Source of the DNA: Candidatus Endomicrobiellum siamense | GTDB taxonomy: Bacteria; Elusimicrobiota; Endomicrobiia; Endomicrobiales; Endomicrobiaceae | NCBI GenBank assembly: GCA_031268145.1 | Contig: JAIRXS010000026.1 | Span: forward strand, 1 to 48,829 | Reading direction: 5' to 3' | Length of the DNA: 48,829 bases | Shown: positions 28,834 through 35,759 of the stretch, piece after piece | How the letters are laid out: every line of letters starts with the position of its first letter | How positions within the stretch are numbered: position 1 is the stretch's first letter | Position numbers and translations under genes: made by a program | Notes under the pieces: generated by a model | Seen by the model: the letters and a program-made list of their open reading frames with translations, nothing else | Told to the model about the DNA's origin: nothing | Databases searched by the model: none

Positions 28834-28938
28834 ATGAAGATCCCAACATACAACATACAACATACAACATACAACATACAACATACAACATACAACATAC
28901 AACATACAACATACAACATACAACATACAATGCAGTAA
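28834..28938 (+). CDS. Short repeat-encoded peptide with a good ribosome site
   Basis: AAGGGAGAAAAG precedes ATG 28834, which opens 34 codons. Nearly all of them are made by the heptanucleotide array, giving a seven-residue period TYNIQHT. TAA at 28936 ends it just before a hairpin. Because the unit is seven bases, each gain or loss of a unit changes the downstream frame: one more unit would open a frame of about 75 further codons with a hydrophobic segment (RLFIFSLVLTPSSLLA), ending at 29150. It may be a leader peptide, a phase-variable small protein or a remnant. Confidence 0.4.
   Translation: MKIPTYNIQHTTYNIQHTTYNIQHTTYNIQHTMQ
28845..28930. repeat. Heptanucleotide tandem repeat (AACATAC)12
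   Basis: Twelve perfect copies plus two bases. The array lies between a ribosome site/ATG at 28834 and the hairpin at 28970, directly upstream of the biosynthetic cluster. Long hydrophobic-looking frames on the opposite strand are artefacts of the repeat. Confidence 0.97.
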
Positions 28939-28969
28939 ATTCCGCAAAAGCATTTTTTTACAAAAAAGT

Positions 28970-29004
28970 AAAGCCGTTGTCTGAGAATTTCAGACAGCGG
29001 CTTT
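28970..29004 (+). terminator. Strong hairpin ahead of the biosynthetic cluster (terminator or attenuator)
   Basis: A 15-base-pair stem (AAAGCCGTTGTCTGA with TCAGACAGCGGCTTT, one G-T pair) around a five-base loop, followed by TTATTTTTAG. It would stop transcripts coming from the repeat region before they reach the dehydrogenase and ACP genes, unless it is read through or regulated. Confidence 0.85.
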
Positions 29005-29040
29005 TTATTTTTAGTCTTGTCTTAACTCCTAGCTCTCTTC

Positions 29041-29187
29041 TTGCAAAAACGATTGAAATCAACAATTCGCCAGGTTACGGTTCCGCTGAAAACGGTAGAA
29101 GTACACAAAGTCAAAACCACGGAAGGATCTGTATTCTATATAGTTTCTGATGGAGACAACTACCTCATGAAGGAGGTACTCTTATAA
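29041..29187 (+). other. Protein-like open frame before the dehydrogenase gene
   Basis: A 48-codon frame from TTG 29041 (no clear ribosome site) to TAA 29185-29187. The translated stretch QVTVPLKTVEVHKVKTTEG followed by SVFYIVSDGDNYLMKEVLL looks like real beta-rich protein, and base composition here is richer in G and C than around it. It may be the end of a broken secreted protein whose signal segment lies in another frame at about 28995-29050. No family recognised. Its TAA overlaps the likely ATA start of the next gene. Confidence 0.35.
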
Positions 29188-30107
29188 ACAGGATAAAAAT
29201 ATCAGTTATAGGAATGGGACGTGTAGGTACTGCAATTGTTTATGAGATTGCTCAAAAAGATCTTGTTAGTGAAATAATTCTTATAAATAGAAATCAGAAA
29301 AAGGCGCTTGCTGAAGCATTAGATATATCTCATTCTTTATCTCAAAAAGATATAACAATTAAAGCTGGTGATTATAAAGATATATCTGATAGTTATATTA
29401 CTATTATTACCGCTGGTGTCGGAAGATTGCCCAATGAATCTAGAGATGACCTTTTATTTAAAAATGCTTCAGTATTGAAAGAAGTTGTTTCAAATATTAT
29501 TCCATACTATAGAAATAGCATTGTAATTGTTGTTTCAAATCCGGTAGATCTAATGGCTCATTTAGTTTCTGAATTACTGAAAGCAGAATATGGAAAAGTT
29601 GTCGGCACAGGAACGCTTTTAGACACGGCTAGATTAAGATATGAGATTTCAAATAAATTGTCATTGCCTCAAAATCAAATTGAATGTTTAGTAATTGGTG
29701 AACACGGAGCAAATTGTATACCGCTTTGGAACTCAATTAAAATTATAGGTGACAATGAAAAAAAACATTCAGAAAATAAAAAAATGGATCATAAAAACAT
29801 TTTAGAAAACGTTCACAAAGCAGGAGATACGATAATTGAAGGTAAGGGCTTTACATCTTGTGGAATAGCGTTTGAAACAGGTAACTTAGTAAAAAATTTA
29901 GTGGATAATTCAAATAAAATATTACCAGTTAGTATAAGTTTAAAAGGAGAGTACGATACAAATGCAAATGTTTTTTTAAGTTTGCCATGTATCATTACAG
30001 AACAAGGCGTAAAAGAAACTTTAGTGCCTGAAATTTCGGACAAAGAGATTAGTCTGTTTAAAAAATCGACAATTAAATTACAAAATCATATTAATCAAAT
30101 TTTTTAA
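29184..30107 (+). CDS. Lactate/malate dehydrogenase family enzyme
   Basis: NAD-dependent 2-hydroxyacid/2-oxoacid dehydrogenase of the L-LDH/MDH fold, 307 residues. The Rossmann motif VIGMGRVG lies at the very N-terminus; NPVD, the catalytic-pair region LLDTARLRYE and the catalytic histidine motif GEHGAN are present. In AGVGRLPNESR the first Arg takes the place that is Gln in lactate and Arg in malate dehydrogenases, pointing to an acidic substrate. No ATG, GTG or TTG exists where the fold needs it: ATG 29214 would cut the Rossmann loop, so ATA 29184, seven bases after AGGAGGT, is the best candidate. As first gene of the cluster it may make a hydroxy-acid building block. Confidence 0.8.
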   Translation: MNRIKISVIGMGRVGTAIVYEIAQKDLVSEIILINRNQKKALAEALDISHSLSQKDITIKAGDYKDISDSYITIITAGVGRLPNESRDDLLFKNASVLKEVVSNIIPYYRNSIVIVVSNPVDLMAHLVSELLKAEYGKVVGTGTLLDTARLRYEISNKLSLPQNQIECLVIGEHGANCIPLWNSIKIIGDNEKKHSENKKMDHKNILENVHKAGDTIIEGKGFTSCGIAFETGNLVKNLVDNSNKILPVSISLKGEYDTNANVFLSLPCIITEQGVKETLVPEISDKEISLFKKSTIKLQNHINQIF

Positions 30108-30124
30108 AAGGGAGGATTTTATTT

Positions 30125-30505
30125 ATGAAACCAACCCAAGAAGTATTCGAAAGACTCCGTGCTGTTTTAGCTAAAAGCCTTGATGTAGAAGAAACAGAAA
30201 TATCTATAGAGAGTCGTCTGTTTGAAGATTTTAAAATTGAATCAGTAGAGGTTTTAGATCTAACCTTCAGAATAGAACAAGAGTTCGGTTTTACTATGGT
30301 TGAAGGCGAGTTTTGGAACATTGCTGAGTTAATCGCAAATGGCGGTCTATTCAAAAATGGGTTTTCTAATGAGGCTATCAGTTTGATAAAAGAAAATTTT
30401 AGTATGTCTGATGATGTAATAAAGTCTTTGACAAGTCCTTTTGACATATACAAACATATTACTATTGGTGATCTTGTGAATTACATAGCTAAGAAAATAT
30501 CTTAG
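30125..30505 (+). CDS. Acyl carrier protein with inserted segment
   Basis: Carrier protein of the cluster, 126 residues instead of the usual 75-85. The N-terminal part is a recognisable ACP: the phosphopantetheine serine is S40 in FKIESVEVLDL (DSL of ordinary ACPs replaced by ESV), followed by the acidic recognition helix. About 40 extra residues (60-105) precede the last helix (ITIGDLVNYIAKKI). GGGAGG lies ahead of the ATG. It would be activated by the phosphopantetheinyl transferase at 42115. Confidence 0.85.
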   Translation: MKPTQEVFERLRAVLAKSLDVEETEISIESRLFEDFKIESVEVLDLTFRIEQEFGFTMVEGEFWNIAELIANGGLFKNGFSNEAISLIKENFSMSDDVIKSLTSPFDIYKHITIGDLVNYIAKKIS

Positions 30506-30520
30506 ACAGGAGATGCGCAA

Positions 30521-31273
30521 ATGAACGTAAATATGTCTGACAAAATAGTAGTTATTACCGGTGGAAGTAGAGGTATTGGAAAAGAAATAGTGAAAACTTT
30601 TACTGAGCTAGGGGCCTATGTTTATTTTACATATTTGTCTAATGAAGAAGTAGCTAAAGAGTTAGAAGCAAGTTTACTTTCAAGAGGTTTGAAAGTGCAA
30701 GCTGAAAAAGTAAATAATTGTTCACTAGAACAAGTTAACTTGTTTGTTCAAAAAGTTATTAATGAGCAAAAACGTATTGATATCCTAGTAAACAATGCGG
30801 GCTACATTCCGCGAGGATTGTTTTTAAAGACCTCCGAAACAGTTTGGAAAAAAGCCATAGATACGAATCTTGGGGGGGTATATAACTACTGTAGCACTGT
30901 CCTTAAGCATATGGTACTTCAAAAGTCCGGTAACATCATTAATATATCAACAGTTTCAGCGTTACAGCCATCGCCAGGACAAGCAGCATATAGTGCTTCA
31001 AAAGCAGCAATTGAATCATTGACCAGAACACTTGCTATGGAACACGGTAAATATAATATTCGGGTTAACTCTATTGCACCGGGGTTAATTCAAACTGAAA
31101 TAGTAAAAAGTATGTCTCAAGAAGTAAAAGATGAAGTTCTTAAAAAAACACCTTTGGCAAGATTTGGAAACCCGCAAGATATTTCTGATGCTGCTGTGTT
31201 CCTTGCAAGTGATTTTTCTTCTTACATTACAGGAATACAACTTCTAGTAACAGGTGGAAGGCATTTACTTTAA
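30521..31273 (+). CDS. 3-ketoacyl-ACP reductase (FabG-like)
   Basis: Short-chain dehydrogenase of 250 residues that would reduce the beta-keto group after each condensation, using NADPH. Cofactor loop TGGSRGIGK, NNAG, catalytic Ser-Tyr-Lys in STVSALQPSPGQAAYSASK and the PG segment in VNSIAPGLI are all present. AGGAGA precedes the ATG. A run of seven G at 30870-30877 is in the intact frame (codons LGGVY) but is a possible slippage site. Confidence 0.92.
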   Translation: MNVNMSDKIVVITGGSRGIGKEIVKTFTELGAYVYFTYLSNEEVAKELEASLLSRGLKVQAEKVNNCSLEQVNLFVQKVINEQKRIDILVNNAGYIPRGLFLKTSETVWKKAIDTNLGGVYNYCSTVLKHMVLQKSGNIINISTVSALQPSPGQAAYSASKAAIESLTRTLAMEHGKYNIRVNSIAPGLIQTEIVKSMSQEVKDEVLKKTPLARFGNPQDISDAAVFLASDFSSYITGIQLLVTGGRHLL

Positions 31274-31292
31274 AAAATGAGGAGATGTTAGA

Positions 31293-32570
31293 TTGAAAAA
31301 CAATACTGTTGTTATAACAAGTACGACATGTGTTACTTCGCTTGCTGAAGACCCAATGAATTTGTGGGAAGAACTGAGTAAAGGTAATATCGGAATAGAT
31401 AAATTGAAAAAATTTGATAACAATTCATATTCGTGTGGATTTGGAGGAATAGCGTCGGACTTTAATTTTAGGAATATAAACGTTATTGGAAAAAACATTA
31501 TGAATCGCACAAATCAACTTGAATTTTATTCAGTGATGAAAGCTTTTCAAAATACAAATTTTTCTGAAAATTCGCTGGAGTCATGTAATCTTTATTTAGG
31601 AAATCATATAATAAACATCGACACTGAAACGATGGAAATTATGATTAAACTATGTTACGAAAATGATAATATAAATTTTTCTAAGTTAGGAACCAACTTG
31701 AAAAGTATGTCTCCTCTTAACGGTGTTAAACTGTTACCCACTACGCCCTCACACTTTATAGCTAAAGAAAATAATATACATGGCAAAGGTGACGTAGTAT
31801 ATAGTTCTGAAATATCCGGACTTTTAAGTTTAATGTTAGCTTTTAATGAAATTTGTAGTGGTAATGTAGATATGGCTGTAGTTGCTTCATCTTATAATCC
31901 TTTTACTCCTCATGAATTTTTATGGCTTTGTGACCAAGGATTAATTAAAAAAACTTCTCCAGACGATGATTCGAAAAAACTGGTATTCCCTTTTGACAGA
32001 AAACACAATGGTATGATTTATTCGGAAGGTTCTGCAGCACTGATACTTGAAAGTGAAGAATCCGCAAAAAAGAATGGAAGAAAAATTCTAGCATATATTG
32101 ACGGTGCTTCTTCGAATATCTTTGCAGGAGAAACCTTTTACTCCTTGTCAAAAAAAGGGTTTTCTGAAAATATAAATTCGACATTAGAAAACAGTAATAT
32201 CAAAAAAGAAAATATTGATGTTATATTTTCAAACGCTCCTTCTTATCCTTCTTGGGACGATGCAGAATTGGAAGTCATTTTAGATATTTGGAATGAAAAT
32301 CAAGTGATTATAAGTAATTCAAAATCTTACCTTGGATTTACAGGTCCAGTATCAGGAATCATAGATTGTATTTTATCTATTATTTCGATGAATAAAAATA
32401 AGTATTTACCTATAAATAATTTTGAAGAAGCTTCTGCAAAATTTGAAGGAAAAGAAAAACAGTATATAAATTGTATCTCAAAAAAGGATTTAAAAAGAAG
32501 CCTAATAACGAGTGCAGGCATTGGCGGAGCTTACAGCTCAGTTTGTTTAAGAGGAGGTAATGTTAAATGA
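31293..32570 (+). CDS. Ketosynthase-like chain-length factor (KSbeta), catalytically dead
   Basis: Thiolase-fold ketosynthase homologue of 425 residues. Aligned with the next gene, the nucleophilic cysteine is replaced by glutamate (E173 in VYSSEISG), and neither catalytic histidine is kept (the NAHGTA segment reads SNAPSYP; the GH segment reads KSYLGFTGP). Fold landmarks such as GSAALILESEESA and GIGGAYSSVCLRGG remain. This is the pattern of a type II PKS chain-length factor forming a heterodimer with KSalpha. TTG start behind GAGGAG; four-base ATGA overlap with KSalpha supports one-to-one production. Confidence 0.88.
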   Translation: MKNNTVVITSTTCVTSLAEDPMNLWEELSKGNIGIDKLKKFDNNSYSCGFGGIASDFNFRNINVIGKNIMNRTNQLEFYSVMKAFQNTNFSENSLESCNLYLGNHIINIDTETMEIMIKLCYENDNINFSKLGTNLKSMSPLNGVKLLPTTPSHFIAKENNIHGKGDVVYSSEISGLLSLMLAFNEICSGNVDMAVVASSYNPFTPHEFLWLCDQGLIKKTSPDDDSKKLVFPFDRKHNGMIYSEGSAALILESEESAKKNGRKILAYIDGASSNIFAGETFYSLSKKGFSENINSTLENSNIKKENIDVIFSNAPSYPSWDDAELEVILDIWNENQVIISNSKSYLGFTGPVSGIIDCILSIISMNKNKYLPINNFEEASAKFEGKEKQYINCISKKDLKRSLITSAGIGGAYSSVCLRGGNVK

Positions 32571-33805
32571 GCGAAGAAAAGATAGTTGTCACAGCTGTTA
32601 GCAGCATAACTCCGCTAGGTAATTCGATTTCTGAAATTACAGAAAAACTAATTAAAGGCATTTCTGGAATCAGTGTGATTACGAGATATGATTTAAATGA
32701 TTTCCCTGTTCGACATGGTGGTCAAATTGATGATTCTATTTTGAATAAAATAAGTTATCCATTTGAAAAAGTCAATTTGCAGTTTAAACTTTTTTACTAT
32801 TGCGTAAATGAACTGTTTTCAAAGATAGCGCATAATTATACAGGTTCAAAAATCGGCTGTGCATTGGGAACAGATCCTAATACATCTACGATAGACGATC
32901 TGCAAGTATTGTTTAAAAGATATCATGATACTACAAGCAAGACATATTCTAAGTTTGATGTTACGAAACTTGATAATATAAATCCTTCGTTTTTAATGTA
33001 TCATCTTTCTAAAAATTTTGGTGTAAACGGCCCCTGCTTATGTAATCTCGGAACTTGTTCTGCGTCTACTCAAGCTATAGGCACTGCATATCGATTATTA
33101 CAAAACAAAACTGTAGATATGATGATTGCAGGCGGTGTTTCTTCAAAAACTGATCCAATCTCTATAGCAAGACTTTGCAGATTAGAAGCTTTAGAGCCAA
33201 CAAGAGAAGATTTAAATGAAAACTGTAGACCATTCGATAAAAAAAGAGAAGGTTTTACTATCGCTGAAGGTTGTGTGCTTTTTGTACTTGAAAGAGAAAG
33301 CGATGCCCTTCGCAGAAATGCTGAAATATTGTGCGAGATTAGCGGATATGGGGCAGCATTAGATGGTTTTTCAATAACTGATCCACACGCAGAAGCTAAA
33401 GGAATGGTTTGGTCTATGGAAAGAGCAATTTATGATTCAGGAATTTCAAAAGATGCTATAGATTATATAAACGCTCACGGTACTGCAACAGTAAAGAATG
33501 ATTCACATGAAACAAAGGCAATTAAAAAAGTTTTTGGCGAAAAAGCATACAATATATCCATAAGTTCTACAAAATCAATGCATGGTCATTTAATGACTGC
33601 TGCGGGAGCTATGGAAGTTTTAGATTGTATAATAGCTATAAAAAACAAATTCATCCCTCCGACCATTAAATACAGTAATCTTGACGAAGAATGCGACTTA
33701 GATTATACTCCTAACGTTTATAAACGAAAAGTTATTAATCATGCTTTGACAAATTCTTTTGGTCTTGGTGGACAAAATGCATCATTGATAGTATCTAAAT
33801 ATTAA
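32567..33805 (+). CDS. Beta-ketoacyl-ACP synthase (KSalpha)
   Basis: Condensing enzyme of the cluster, 412 residues, FabF-like. The catalytic set is complete: C164 in LGTCSAST, H304 in NAHGTATVKND, K336 and H341 in STKSMHGHLMTAAGA. It would extend the ACP-bound chain by decarboxylative condensation with malonyl-ACP, with the preceding KSbeta setting chain length. The ribosome site GGAGG lies in the end of the KSbeta gene. Confidence 0.93.
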   Translation: MSEEKIVVTAVSSITPLGNSISEITEKLIKGISGISVITRYDLNDFPVRHGGQIDDSILNKISYPFEKVNLQFKLFYYCVNELFSKIAHNYTGSKIGCALGTDPNTSTIDDLQVLFKRYHDTTSKTYSKFDVTKLDNINPSFLMYHLSKNFGVNGPCLCNLGTCSASTQAIGTAYRLLQNKTVDMMIAGGVSSKTDPISIARLCRLEALEPTREDLNENCRPFDKKREGFTIAEGCVLFVLERESDALRRNAEILCEISGYGAALDGFSITDPHAEAKGMVWSMERAIYDSGISKDAIDYINAHGTATVKNDSHETKAIKKVFGEKAYNISISSTKSMHGHLMTAAGAMEVLDCIIAIKNKFIPPTIKYSNLDEECDLDYTPNVYKRKVINHALTNSFGLGGQNASLIVSKY

Positions 33806-33820
33806 AATAAGGGTGAAAAT

Positions 33821-34363
33821 ATGAGAATTATTGACATTTCACAACCGTTGCTTTCTTGTAAAGTTTATCCTGGTGATAACCCTCCTATGGCAAAACGAGT
33901 AAAGCAAATAGAAAATGATTTTTATAATTTAACAGAAATTTCAATGAGTGTACATAATGGTACACACATTGATACGCCTTTGCATTTTATCGAAAACGGT
34001 AGAAGCGCAGAAGATTTTCCTCTTGAAATATTTTATGGCAAGTGCGCGGTTTCTACATGGTCAGAAGAAATTCCAAAACCATGTAGCCGCTTTCTTATCA
34101 AAGGAAATTATGTAATTAGTGCCGAAGATGCGCAAAAAATTATCAATTCAAATATTCGTTTAATTGGTGTAGAAAGTCAAAGTGTTGGTTCTGTAGAAAA
34201 ACCAATGGAGGTACATAAAATTTTGCTTGGTGCGGGTGTGATTCTGCTTGAGGGATTGAATCTTTCTCATGTTCCCAACGGAGAATACACACTTTCAGCA
34301 TTTCCTTTAAATATATCTGACTGTGACGGTTCACCCGTTCGTGCAGTATTAATAAAAAATTAA
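33821..34363 (+). CDS. Cyclase / kynurenine formamidase-like metal hydrolase (PF04199 type)
   Basis: A 180-residue protein with the family metal-binding signature HNGTHIDTPLHF and the usual N-terminal DISQPL and YPGDNPP segments. The family contains arylformamidases, isatin hydrolases and proteins annotated as polyketide cyclases; all act on carbonyl or amide-type bonds with a divalent metal. In this cluster it may close a ring or lactone or release the chain. Role inferred from context. Confidence 0.82.
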   Translation: MRIIDISQPLLSCKVYPGDNPPMAKRVKQIENDFYNLTEISMSVHNGTHIDTPLHFIENGRSAEDFPLEIFYGKCAVSTWSEEIPKPCSRFLIKGNYVISAEDAQKIINSNIRLIGVESQSVGSVEKPMEVHKILLGAGVILLEGLNLSHVPNGEYTLSAFPLNISDCDGSPVRAVLIKN

Positions 34364-34385
34364 AATAGGTTAGGTGGTGAAAAAA

Positions 34386-35759
34386 TTGAAAGTTTTATTG
34401 GTTCAACCTCCGATTTCAGGAATTACAGTAAAAGGAAGAATAATAGAGCCTCTTGCACTTGAAATATTAGCTGCTACAATTTTACCTAAACACGAGGTAA
34501 GAATTCTTGATTTAAGAATTGAAAATAAGTTAAAAGAAACACTTGAGGATTTTTTGCCGGATATTGTTGGATTTACATGCTATATATGCCAAGTTGAGAT
34601 AGTTAGAAAACTTGCAAAGCAAACCAAGGAATTTAATAGCAATATTGTCACATTAGTAGGCGGAGAACAACCTACTCATTTACCTGAAGAATTTAACACT
34701 CCATGCATTGATTATATTTCCAGAGGTGACGGAGACAGGACATTTCCTAGACTTATTGATGCTATTGTAAATAATTCTACAATAGAGGATATTCCGGGAA
34801 TAGTTAAAGTAGAAAATGGGCAACTTGTGTTTGGAGCCGAAAAAGAAATTTTATGCGATTTATCCAAAAGTCCTATACCAGTCAGAGATCTCACTTTAAA
34901 ATATAGATCGTTTTATAAGTTTTTGGGATGGGGACCCGTTGGTTCGCTTGCAACAAGCCGTGGCTGTAATTACCGATGTAATTTTTGCAGCATTTGGAAA
35001 ATTAGGAAAGGCGTTGTAGGGCAATTTTCATTAGATCGAGTAATAAAAGAATTAAAAATAATAAAAGAAGATTCTATTTATTTTTGTGAAGCTCATTCCT
35101 TTCAAGATATAAAATATGCAGATGCATTAGCGGATTCAATTGTACTAAACCACATTAACAAACGATATATGATGTATGTTAGATCAAATGCTGTCATTAA
35201 TCATAAAAATCTTTTTGAAAAGTGGTATAAAATAGGTTTAAAACGCGTTTTCATAGGGTTTGAAGCAATTACTGATGAGAGACTAAAAGGTCTAAATAAA
35301 GCAAATAAAAATGATTTTAATGAAAGAACTATAGAAATTTTGCATGATATAGGTATTGAAATAGTTGCAAGTTTTATTATTGATTTGGATTTTAAAAAAG
35401 AAGATTTTGAAATCTTAAAAAAATTTGTACTTGAAAAAAATCTAACTATGCCAGTCTACAATATTTTAACTCCGCTTCCTGGCGGCTCTCTTTATGACGA
35501 TAATATAGATTTTTTGAAAAAGGTACCATATTCGCATTTTGATTTTAATCATGCACTTTTGTCAACAGTAATGCCTAAAAAAGAGTTTTATCAAAATATT
35601 GCGGATTTATATTTTGAAACCTATACGAACGATTTACCGAAAGATTTGACTGTTAAATTAGGTTATACTGATGAAATGTTAAAAAGCAGAAAAGCGATGG
35701 GTAAACTTTTGTCCAGAAATATAGAACTTATTTCTGAAGAGGAGATAACTTACTGGTGA
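34386..35759 (+). CDS. Cobalamin-binding-type radical SAM enzyme
   Basis: Class B-like radical SAM protein of 457 residues. The N-terminal 150 residues have the shape of a B12-binding domain (MKVLLVQPPISG start, then FTCYICQ and LVGGEQPTHLP), without the DxHxxG base-off motif. The radical SAM centre is SRGCNYRCNFCSIW (CxxxCxxC). Such enzymes methylate unactivated carbons or perform ring and C-C chemistry. I chose TTG 34386, eight bases after AGGTGG; in-frame GTG codons lie at 34374 and 34377. The stop overlaps the next GTG (GTGA). Confidence 0.87.
   Translation: MKVLLVQPPISGITVKGRIIEPLALEILAATILPKHEVRILDLRIENKLKETLEDFLPDIVGFTCYICQVEIVRKLAKQTKEFNSNIVTLVGGEQPTHLPEEFNTPCIDYISRGDGDRTFPRLIDAIVNNSTIEDIPGIVKVENGQLVFGAEKEILCDLSKSPIPVRDLTLKYRSFYKFLGWGPVGSLATSRGCNYRCNFCSIWKIRKGVVGQFSLDRVIKELKIIKEDSIYFCEAHSFQDIKYADALADSIVLNHINKRYMMYVRSNAVINHKNLFEKWYKIGLKRVFIGFEAITDERLKGLNKANKNDFNERTIEILHDIGIEIVASFIIDLDFKKEDFEILKKFVLEKNLTMPVYNILTPLPGGSLYDDNIDFLKKVPYSHFDFNHALLSTVMPKKEFYQNIADLYFETYTNDLPKDLTVKLGYTDEMLKSRKAMGKLLSRNIELISEEEITYW

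Noticed and set aside
28688-28930. Cys/Tyr/Val-rich membrane-like frames on the minus strand
   Set aside because: They are the heptanucleotide repeat read backwards; no ribosome site, and the period is exactly the repeat.
28845-28930. CRISPR array
   Set aside because: The unit is seven bases, perfectly contiguous, with no spacers and no cas genes nearby.
29214-30107. ATG 29214 as start of the dehydrogenase
   Set aside because: It would remove the first beta strand and start inside the nucleotide-binding loop.
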